NCBI GenBank assembly: GCA_034433615.1
Contig: DAOUAJ010000364.1
Coordinates: forward strand, 1 to 7,332
Length of the DNA stretch: 7,332 bases
From: DAOUAJ01 sp034433615
Lineage (GTDB): Bacteria > Chloroflexota > Anaerolineae > DUEN01
Direction of reading: 5' to 3'
Part shown: one piece after another, positions 1 to 4,878 of the stretch
How the letters are laid out: each line of letters begins with the position of its first letter
How positions within the stretch are numbered: the first letter of the stretch is position 1
Translations under genes and position numbers: made by a program
Notes under the pieces: generated by a model
Seen by the model: only the letters and a program-made list of their open reading frames with translations
Told to the model about the DNA's origin: nothing
The model's database searches: none

Positions 1-15
1 TATGAGGAGGTTATA

Positions 16-303
16 ATGCAACTCTTGCTCGCCATTGTTCAGGATGAAGATGCCGATACCTTGTGCGAACAGCTCAACGCTCAGGATTTCCGGGTGACCC
101 GAATCAACACGGTGGGCGGCTTTCTGGCGCGCGGCAATGCCACCCTTCTCGTCGGGATCGAAGCGGAGAAGGTGGACGATGTGCTGCGACTCATCCAGGC
201 CAATTGCCGGCTCCGGGCAGAGGCCAGCTCACCTGCTTCCGGTATGCCAATGTACAGCGCCACAGTATTTGTCCTGGAATCCTCGCGCTTTGTCCAGATC
301 TAA
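16..303 (+). CDS. darA: PII-like cyclic-di-AMP receptor, DarA/PstA (DUF970) family
   Basis: The 95-aa protein matches the family of small trimeric PII-like proteins that bind cyclic-di-AMP in the cytoplasm (PstA of Staphylococcus and Listeria, DarA of Bacillus). The opening MQLLLAIVQDEDADTL, the block FRVTRINTVGGFLARGNATL (residues 25-44), the stretch LLVGIEAEKVDDVL and the closing ATVFVLESSRF are family hallmarks. R26, T28, F36, L37, N41 and G47 fall where ligand-contacting positions are described in PstA, from memory. An AGGAGG ribosome-binding site at 5-10, five bases before the ATG, fixes the start. The oddity is length: firmicute relatives are about 109 aa, and the missing residues lie in the large loop between C69 and ATVFVL, so the loop is trimmed. 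The partner and output of this family are largely unknown. It is followed by a leader resembling a cyclic-di-AMP riboswitch, which supports active cyclic-di-AMP signalling. Family assignment is firm; ligand binding here is inferred. Confidence 0.87.
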   Translation: MQLLLAIVQDEDADTLCEQLNAQDFRVTRINTVGGFLARGNATLLVGIEAEKVDDVLRLIQANCRLRAEASSPASGMPMYSATVFVLESSRFVQI

Positions 304-383
304 CGCTCGCGAGCTGTCGGGCCTCTCTGGTACCGTCTTTGATCTCCAAACCGACCGAGGGGTTCTCAGACACGCTTTGCCTG

Positions 384-398
384 ATCGGTTTGACCGAT
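384..398. promoter_or_regulatory. Inverted repeat overlapping the -35 box (candidate operator)
   Basis: ATCGGT-TTG-ACCGAT is a perfect 6-3-6 inverted repeat that covers the -35 hexamer TTGACC at 390-395. A protein bound there would block RNA polymerase. The repeat is short and could be chance. No regulator gene is visible in the window. Confidence 0.35.
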
Positions 399-418
399 TG
401 GTTTATCTACGCTATAAT
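390..418 (+). promoter_or_regulatory. Sigma70-type promoter of the riboswitch leader
   Basis: TTGACC (390-395) and a perfect TATAAT (413-418) are separated by exactly 17 bases, the optimal spacing. Transcription would start near 424-426, directly before the riboswitch-like leader, which supports the pairing of promoter and aptamer. It lies about 87 bases after the stop of the DarA-like gene, so the downstream operon is probably transcribed independently of it. Confidence 0.8.
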
Positions 419-426
419 CTGAATAC

Positions 427-557
427 AAGCCGAACTTCCCTACGGAAGGCGGGGGAACCAGACAGAGGGGTGAATCGCATGACTGTCTTACCGCATGCGT
501 AGGGCTCATCTTCCGGCCCGAACCCGTCAGCTAACCTCGCAGGCAATCGGAAGAGGC
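427..557 (+). promoter_or_regulatory. Cyclic-di-AMP riboswitch (ydaO-yuaA class) aptamer
   Basis: The leader carries, in the right order, the conserved blocks of the ydaO-yuaA riboswitch: GCGGGGGAACCA (449-460), GGGGTGAATC (467-476), a variable stem CGCATG...CATGCG (476-499), TAGGGC (500-505), GGCCCGAACCCG (515-526) and the long signature CCGTCAGCTAACCTCG (524-539), closed by AGAGG near 552-556. A CTTCC/GGAAG hairpin (435-448) sits at the 5' side; the same CTTCC could instead pair with GGAAG at 549-553. This class binds cyclic-di-AMP and usually lowers expression of potassium or osmolyte transport and cell-wall genes when ligand is high. Here it precedes a cobalamin-domain protein and an opine dehydrogenase-like gene, an unusual cargo. 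The exact ends are approximate. Assignment is by remembered consensus; a covariance-model search would settle it. Confidence 0.85.
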
Positions 558-676
558 AGGAACGTGCCTGGCTTTCCACAGCCAGCACCGCGTCCCTGAG
601 ATGCTACCTTTCTGTTTTCCTGTCCTCTCTTCCACATCTTCTTTTGCGGCTCAAATGAGATCGGCCTCATCAACAG
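558..676 (+). other. Linker of the leader RNA: two small hairpins and a pyrimidine tract
   Basis: Between aptamer and terminator lie AGGCA-N6-TGCCT (555-570) and CTGGCT-N6-AGCCAG (568-585), which share bases 568-570 and so cannot both fully form. A pyrimidine-rich stretch follows at 607-645, with 35 of 39 bases C or T. No credible coding frame or start signal is seen. The tract could be an unstructured spacer or a Rho-loading region; neither can be shown from sequence. Confidence 0.45.
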
Positions 677-724
677 AGACCTGATGAGAGCTTGAAGGTC
701 GCTCTGGTCAGGCCTGAGTTTTTT
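677..724 (+). terminator. Intrinsic terminator of the leader with overlapping anti-terminator
   Basis: An imperfect stem pairs 677-691 with 701-715: AGAGC with GCTCT at the tip, CCTGA with TCAGG lower down, mismatches at 679/713 and 686/706, and a 9-base loop. Three bases later comes a run of six T (719-724). A competing hairpin, CTCATCA (666-672) with TGATGAG (682-688), uses the ascending arm of the terminator, so the two are mutually exclusive. This is the usual layout of a riboswitch expression platform. The terminator ends 23 bases before the start codon of the next gene. How the aptamer, about 110 bases upstream, communicates with it is not obvious. Confidence 0.62.
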
Positions 725-747
725 GGCCGCGGCTTGAGGAGAGCGAG

Positions 748-2382
748 ATGAATCGAAAGAAGGTAGTCGCTGCCGCCGCGCTCGGCGAATGCGTCCACGT
801 GGCCGGCGTGGTGAACTTCCTGCGCCTGGCCGAGCAGGCTGGTTGGGAAACGGTCTTCTTGGGACCAGCAGTGCCCATCGAACGGGTGCTGGCCATCGCC
901 CGCGAGCAGCGCGCCGACCTGGTGGGCGTGTCCTATCGGCTGACGCCGGAGACGGGCGAGCGGTTGCTGGCCGAATTCGCGGAGGCCGCCGATGAGCTGC
1001 GCTCGGCCGGGGTACGGTTTGCCTTCGGCGGCACCCCGCCTGTCGCGGAGCGCGCTCGCAAGCTAGGATTCTTTGACGCCGTCTTCGACGGCTCGGAGAC
1101 GCGTGAGGATGTGCTTGCCTACTTACGGGGCAGGCCGCGCCCCACGGCCGAGGCCGATTTCCCGCAGACACTGATCGAGCGGATCGCCTGGAAGGCGCCC
1201 TATCCGCTGCTGCGTCACCACTTCGGCCTGCCGACGGTGGAAGATACCCGGCGCGGCATCGAGCAGATCGCCGAGGCACGCGTCCTGGACGTCATCTCGC
1301 TGGGCGTAGATCAGGACGCCCAGGAGAACTTCTTCCATCCTGAACGGCAGGACCCGCGGCGTACCGGGGCTGGCGGCGTGCCCGTGCGCACTCCGGACGA
1401 TTACCGGGCGCTGTACGCGGCCTCGCGCCGTGGCAACTACCCGCTGATGCGTACCTACTCCGGCACGGACGATTTCATCCGTCTGGCCGAGATGTACGTG
1501 GAGACGATCTATATCGCCTGGGCCGCGGTGCCGCTCTTCTGGTTCAACGCCATGGACGGCCGTGGGCCGCACGACCTGGAATCCTCGATCCGGGAGCACC
1601 AGCGCTTGATGGCCTGGTATGGCGAACGGGGCATCCCGGTGGAGCTCAACGAGCCGCACCACTGGGGCATGCGCGATGCGCCCGATGTCATCTTCGTCGT
1701 CGCCGCGTACTTGTCAGCTTATAACGCCCGTGCCTTCGGCGTCCGCGACTACGTAGCTCAGATGATGTTCCACAGCCCGCCGGGTGTCTCCGATGCCATG
1801 GACCTGGCTAAGATGCTGGCCTGTCTGGAGATGGCGGAGGGTGAGGGCTTCCGCATCTGGCGCCAGACACGCGTCGGCTTGCTCAGCCATCCGCTGGACC
1901 CGGAGGCCGCGCGCGGCCATCTGGCGGCGGCCACGTACCTGCAGATGGCCCTGCAGCCGCACATCGTGCATGTGGTCGGTCACACCGAGGCTCATCACGC
2001 CGCCACGGCCGAGGACGTCATCGCCGCCTGCAAAGTAGCGCAGCAGGCCATTGAGAACGCGCGGCGCGGCATGCCGGACATGACCCAGGACCCGCGGGTG
2101 CAGGAGCGTAAGGAAGAGCTCATCGCCGAGGCTCAGGTGACGCTGGAGGCCATCCGTTCCATCGCCGGGCCGGGGGTGGACGATCCCCTCACCGATCCGG
2201 CGACGCTGGCCCGCGCGGTGAAGATCGGCCTCTTGGATGCGCCGCATCTGCGCGGCAATCCGTTCGCGCCGGGCCAGATCGTCACACGGATAGACCAACG
2301 GGGAGCTTGCATCGCGGTGGACCCGCAGACCGGCCGTCCGCTCGGCGAACGGGAGCGGATCGCCCAATTGCTTCAAAGGTAG
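748..2382 (+). CDS. Cobalamin-binding protein with mutase-like C-terminal domain
   Basis: The 544-aa protein begins with a B12-binding flavodoxin-like domain (about residues 1-130). It shows H17-V-A-G20 as the H-x-x-G part of the lower-ligand motif DxHxxG, VSYRL (61-65) for the SxL motif, and FGG (93-95) for the GG motif. The usual Asp of DxHxxG is Cys15. Residues from about 140 to 470 resemble the barrel region of adenosylcobalamin-dependent carbon-skeleton or amino-mutases (glutamate mutase epsilon or OraE-like), with conserved-looking blocks MRTYSGTDDF (234-243), ELNEPHHWGMRD (299-310) and HVVGHTEAHHA (408-418). The reaction is unknown: it could be a radical mutase or, less likely, a methyl-transfer corrinoid enzyme. 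Having the B12 domain at the N terminus of a single chain is atypical for glutamate mutase. The ribosome-binding site GAGGAGAG (736-743) fixes the start. It is first in a likely operon with the opine dehydrogenase-like gene and sits behind a cyclic-di-AMP riboswitch. Its TAG stop lies inside a palindromic repeat. Confidence 0.75.
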   Translation: MNRKKVVAAAALGECVHVAGVVNFLRLAEQAGWETVFLGPAVPIERVLAIAREQRADLVGVSYRLTPETGERLLAEFAEAADELRSAGVRFAFGGTPPVAERARKLGFFDAVFDGSETREDVLAYLRGRPRPTAEADFPQTLIERIAWKAPYPLLRHHFGLPTVEDTRRGIEQIAEARVLDVISLGVDQDAQENFFHPERQDPRRTGAGGVPVRTPDDYRALYAASRRGNYPLMRTYSGTDDFIRLAEMYVETIYIAWAAVPLFWFNAMDGRGPHDLESSIREHQRLMAWYGERGIPVELNEPHHWGMRDAPDVIFVVAAYLSAYNARAFGVRDYVAQMMFHSPPGVSDAMDLAKMLACLEMAEGEGFRIWRQTRVGLLSHPLDPEAARGHLAAATYLQMALQPHIVHVVGHTEAHHAATAEDVIAACKVAQQAIENARRGMPDMTQDPRVQERKEELIAEAQVTLEAIRSIAGPGVDDPLTDPATLARAVKIGLLDAPHLRGNPFAPGQIVTRIDQRGACIAVDPQTGRPLGERERIAQLLQR

Positions 2383-2405
2383 CACAGGATTGAATCCTGT
2401 GCTAC
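2379..2405. repeat. 27-nt perfect palindrome (13-1-13), element P1
   Basis: GTAGCACAGGATT, one G, then its exact reverse complement. Bases 2380-2382 are the TAG stop codon of the preceding gene, so the element supplies the stop. It has no T-run after it and ends six bases before the AGGAG of the next gene, so it is unlikely to be a full terminator. Its design is the same as that of the palindrome at 3631-3657, with different arms. Confidence 0.85.
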
Positions 2406-2423
2406 TGCTTAGGAGAGCAGCAA

Positions 2424-3530
2424 ATGAACAACAAAACGCGTTTCACCGTGATCGGCGCCGGCCACGGCGGCAAGGCAATGGCTGCCCATCTGGCGCTGAT
2501 GGGGTTTCCCACCACCCTGTTCAACCGCACCCCAGAACGCATCGCGGCAATCTACAAGCGCGGGGGGATAGACCTGGAATCCGAACAGGGCAATCCCCGC
2601 GGGTTCGGGCGTCTGCGCGCTGTTACCTCGGATTATGCTGAAGCGTTGGCCGATGCCGAGATCATCATGGTAGTCACCCCGTCGTCGGCCCATCGAGATG
2701 TGGCCGGGGGCTGCGCGCCACACCTGAAGGACGGCCAGATCGTGGTATTGAACCCCGGCCGGACTGGTGGCGCACTTGAATTCGCTAAGGTCCTGCGCGA
2801 CAGCGGCTGTACGGCCGATGTAACCGTGGCCGAGGCCGGTACGTTCATCTACGCCAGCCGCAGCGACGGGCCGGCCCAGGCGCGCATCTTCCGCGTCAAA
2901 GAGGCGGTCCCGCTGGCCGCTCTGCCGGCCACGCGCACATCATGCGTGCTAGAGGTCCTGCGGCCCGCCTACCCACAGTTCATTGACGGCGGCAACGTGC
3001 TCAAGACCAGCCTGGACAACATGGGCGCGATCTTCCATCCGGCCCTGACCATCCTCAACGCCGGCTGGATCGAGTCCACCCATGGGCAGTTTCAGTTCTA
3101 CATTGACGGGGCGACCCCGTCCGTTGCCCATGTGCTGGAAGCGCTGGACCGCGAGCGGGTGACGGTGGCCGCGGCGTTGGGCATCCGGGCGCAGACGGCG
3201 CTGGAGTGGCTGCAAATGGCCTACGACGCGACCGGGGAAGACCTGTACGAGGCGATCCATAACCAGCCCGGTTACTATGGCATCCAGGCTCCTGCCACCC
3301 TCAACCATCGCTACATCTTTGAGGACGTCCCGATGAGCCTGGTGCCTATCGCCGCATTGGGGCAGCGATATGGGGTGTCGGTGCGGGCGATGGATGCTAT
3401 TATCAGGCTGGCATGCATCATCCACCGCACCGACTACTGGCGGCGGGGCCGCACGCTGGACAAGCTGGGGATCGAAGAACTCAGCGTAAGCGAATTGACA
3501 CGTTATGTGAACGAGGGTGTGCTCGATTAA
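2424..3530 (+). CDS. Octopine/nopaline (opine) dehydrogenase-family oxidoreductase
   Basis: The 368-aa protein is a two-domain NAD(P)-dependent oxidoreductase. The N-terminal Rossmann fold starts with VIGAGHGGKAMAAHLALMG, in which G11-x-G13-x-x-G16 is the dinucleotide-binding motif; VTPSSAH (84-90) and LNPGRTGG (109-116) are typical later turns. The C-terminal half carries the opine dehydrogenase helical domain: NMGAIFHPALTILNAG (199-214, H205 is the probable catalytic His), FYIDGATPSVA (225-235), LDRER (241-245) and YIFEDVPMSLVPIA (297-310). The family condenses an amino acid with a 2-oxo acid to an N-(carboxyalkyl) amino acid, or runs in reverse, but many bacterial members have no known substrate. 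Length is normal. AGGAG at 2411-2415 gives a good start, 41 bases after the cobalamin gene, so the two are probably co-transcribed. Pairing a B12 protein with this family is not a textbook pathway. Substrate is unknown. Confidence 0.86.
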   Translation: MNNKTRFTVIGAGHGGKAMAAHLALMGFPTTLFNRTPERIAAIYKRGGIDLESEQGNPRGFGRLRAVTSDYAEALADAEIIMVVTPSSAHRDVAGGCAPHLKDGQIVVLNPGRTGGALEFAKVLRDSGCTADVTVAEAGTFIYASRSDGPAQARIFRVKEAVPLAALPATRTSCVLEVLRPAYPQFIDGGNVLKTSLDNMGAIFHPALTILNAGWIESTHGQFQFYIDGATPSVAHVLEALDRERVTVAAALGIRAQTALEWLQMAYDATGEDLYEAIHNQPGYYGIQAPATLNHRYIFEDVPMSLVPIAALGQRYGVSVRAMDAIIRLACIIHRTDYWRRGRTLDKLGIEELSVSELTRYVNEGVLD

Positions 3531-3536
3531 GTGCCC

Positions 3537-3612
3537 ATCCGAAAACCCGTAAGGCAGGCTTTCCAGCCTGCCTGGACAGCCTGGAAAGGCTGTCCCACGC
3601 CTGTTTTCGGAT
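3537..3612. repeat. 76-nt three-stem palindromic element
   Basis: An outer 10-bp stem, ATCCGAAAAC (3537-3546) with GTTTTCGGAT (3603-3612), encloses two hairpins in a row: GGCAGGCT-TTCC-AGCCTGCC (3553-3572) and GGACAGCCT-GGAA-AGGCTGTCC (3574-3595). All three stems are perfect, giving a three-way junction. The tetraloops TTCC and GGAA are complementary, so they could kiss or pair alternatively. The element begins six bases after the stop of the opine dehydrogenase-like gene. No T-run follows, so it is not a standard terminator; protecting the 3' end of the mRNA is a plausible role. Confidence 0.8.
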
Positions 3613-3630
3613 AGATTCTAAGTCGGGCCC

Positions 3631-3657
3631 GTAGGACAAGTTTTAAACTTGTCCTAC
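3631..3657. repeat. 27-nt perfect palindrome (13-1-13), element P2
   Basis: GTAGGACAAGTTT, one T, then the exact reverse complement. It shares the GTAG...CTAC ends, the total length and the single central base with the palindrome at 2379-2405, but the arms otherwise differ. It lies 62 bases before the preferred methyltransferase start and may end the upstream transcript or be a small dispersed repeat. Confidence 0.85.
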
Positions 3658-3719
3658 TTCACCTGCAAACCCACATGAGCCGGAATTTCATCATGTCGCG
3701 CCACATCGGAGATCAGCAG

Positions 3720-4361
3720 ATGACCAGGTCCAGGGAGGAAGCCAAAGCCAGCTACGACAGGCTGAGCAGATGGTATGATCTTCTGGCCGGATCCAGTGAG
3801 AAGAAGTTCAGGGAGCTGGGGTTAAGGAAGCTGAATGTCAGAGCAGGCGAGAGTGTTCTGGAGATTGGCTTTGGCACCGGACAGGCCCTGCTGGCCCTGG
3901 CCCTATCGGTTGGCCGCATCGGCAGGGTCTACGGCATTGACCTGTCAGAGGGAATGCTCAATATGGCCCAGGCCAGGGTCAGGCAAGCGGGGCTTTCAGC
4001 AAGGGTAAGGCTGATGCGCGGGGACGCGACGAGGCTCCCCTTCGCGGCGGATTCCTTTGACGCCGTATTCATGAGCTTCACTCTGGAGCTTTTCGACACC
4101 TCAGAGATCCTGGTAGTTTTGCAGGAGTGCCGACGAGTTCTGCGCAGGAGTGGGCGGATCGGCATCACAGCCCTGGCCAAGAGAGAGAAAGCCAGCCTGA
4201 TGACAAAACTGTACGAGTGGGCACATCGGAGATTCCCAGCCTGGATTGATTGCCGTCCCATCTGCGTTCAGCGGGTGTTAGAAGATGCTGGCTTTCAAGT
4301 CCTCGACGCAATTGGGATGTCCATGTGGGGATTGCCGGTTGAGATTGTGTTGGCAAGATGA
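3720..4361 (+). CDS. Class I SAM-dependent methyltransferase (UbiE/Methyltransf_11-like)
   Basis: A 213-aa soluble methyltransferase of the UbiE/Methyltransf_11 type. Motif I is VLEIGFGTGQ (46-55), the ribose-binding acidic residue is D74 in GIDLSEGM, the adenine-site motif is GDATRLPF (100-107), and DSFDAVFMSFTLELF (110-124) is the post-II region. The acceptor substrate cannot be told; the family methylates quinones, lipids and many small molecules. The frame is open from ATGs at 3675 and 3693, but only the ATG at 3720 has a ribosome-binding site (GGAG at 3708-3711, eight bases away) and it starts right at the conserved helix SYDRLSRWYD, so it is preferred. Codon use is odd: 17 of 26 arginines are AGA/AGG, against 1 of 27 in the gene just upstream. 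This suggests separate origin. The stop overlaps the start of a broken asnB fragment as ATGA. Confidence 0.88.
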   Translation: MTRSREEAKASYDRLSRWYDLLAGSSEKKFRELGLRKLNVRAGESVLEIGFGTGQALLALALSVGRIGRVYGIDLSEGMLNMAQARVRQAGLSARVRLMRGDATRLPFAADSFDAVFMSFTLELFDTSEILVVLQECRRVLRRSGRIGITALAKREKASLMTKLYEWAHRRFPAWIDCRPICVQRVLEDAGFQVLDAIGMSMWGLPVEIVLAR

Positions 4362-4680
4362 ACTCTCTTCTGTACAGGGTTGCGGACGATGCCGAAGCCA
4401 TGGAGCTCGCCTCGCACATCGGCTCGCACCACCACGAGGTGATCGTCACCCTTGATGAAAAGCCAAGTTTTGGGAAGGGGCCGGCATCGGCGACCTGCTG
4501 GCGCAATACGCCGATGAACGGATCGAGGACGACGAGTTCCTGCGCGAACGGTCTCTGCCCAACGGATGGCTCCTCAATAGCAAGGAAGAGTTGATGTACT
4601 ACCGGATCTTTCGCGAACACTTCGGGGATCTGGACGAGCTGTCCTGGATGGGACGGACCAAAGGTGCGCCCAGGAGTTGA
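4358..4680 (+). pseudogene. asnB: Asparagine synthetase (asnB) remnant, front and middle deleted
   Basis: Two pieces of one asparagine synthetase B are read in different frames. Bases 4358-4460 encode a piece like the start of the synthetase domain just after its ATP-binding loop (AEAMELASHIGSHHHEVIVT, compare the E. coli stretch ending in HLGTVHHEIHFT). Bases 4459-4680, in another frame, encode the C-terminal tail: KFWEGAGIGDLLAQYADE, then SKEELMYYRIFREHF, matching the E. coli KEQFSDGVG and SKEAYLYREIFEELF region. The N-terminal glutaminase domain, the SGGLDSS loop and roughly 200 residues of the synthetase core are gone. The join lies near 4455-4461 and leaves a TGA (4456-4458) in the downstream frame. 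It cannot be active. The two pieces keep clean protein-level similarity, so the decay is probably recent, or the deletion occurred in one step. If the ATG at 4358 is used, a 78-aa nonsense peptide results. Confidence 0.8.
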
Positions 4681-4721
4681 CTTCGTGTCAAGAAAGGGGG
4701 TGGTTAGTCTCCTTGCTGAGT

Positions 4722-4844
4722 GTTGCTACCGTCACTTGGCGACTGGAAGTCGCGGCAACTCTTACAAAGCCTGCCTGTGCAGGCTAAATCTAGTCGCCGC
4801 AGGGCGACTGGGCAGATGTTGCCCGCAGTTTCTAACTGCCGGGC
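4722..4844. repeat. Tandem array of five intergenic hairpins
   Basis: Five perfect short stems lie in a row: A GCGACT-3-AGTCGC (4739-4753, with GTTGC/GCAAC outside it at 4722-4759), B AGCCTGC-4-GCAGGCT (4768-4785), C AGTCGCC-4-GGCGACT (4792-4809), D GGGCA-5-TGCCC (4810-4824) and E GCAGTT-3-AACTGC (4825-4839). C, D and E abut without a single spare base. E can grow to 4821-4844 by GCCC/GGGC with one bulged C, at the expense of D. The arms of A and C are the same words in opposite order, so A and C can also pair with each other over 70 bases. The array ends about 20 bases before the ribosome-binding site of the solute-binding protein gene. No promoter or open frame with a start signal was found here. 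Confidence 0.75.
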
Positions 4845-4878
4845 TTCGCTGTTCATGAAATTCAAGAAGGAGGATAAC

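Noticed and set aside
63..502. Overlapping plus-strand frames across the DarA-like gene and the leader
   Set aside because: They run through the promoter and aptamer, lack ribosome-binding sites and show no family features.
427..600. Cobalamin riboswitch controlling the B12-domain gene
   Set aside because: The expected B12-box and the GCCACTG-type core are absent, and the conserved blocks present match the ydaO-yuaA class instead.
527..1279. 250-aa open frame on the minus strand
   Set aside because: It is rich in Arg, Pro and Ala as expected of a shadow in GC-rich DNA, lies antisense to the riboswitch leader and the cobalamin gene, and has no recognisable domain.
1714..2385. 223-aa open frame on the minus strand
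   Set aside because: It is antisense to the cobalamin protein, which has clear motifs and a good ribosome-binding site; no domain is visible in the antisense product.
3537..3612. tRNA gene, since the element is 76 bases with a cloverleaf-like fold
   Set aside because: There are only two inner arms with 4-base loops, no 7-base anticodon loop and no GTTC-type T-loop.
3631..3657. Standard intrinsic terminator
   Set aside because: The hairpin is strong but is followed by ACTTCACC-type sequence and not a T-run, and its stem is AT-rich in the middle.
4722..4844. CRISPR array
   Set aside because: The units differ in sequence and length and have no constant repeat with regular spacers; they are a run of different hairpins.
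4720..4878. Upstream extension of the solute-binding protein to an ATG-like start at 4720
   Set aside because: It would translate the hairpin array and bury the signal peptide; the AAGGAGG before 4879 and the lipobox at residue 26 favour the later start.
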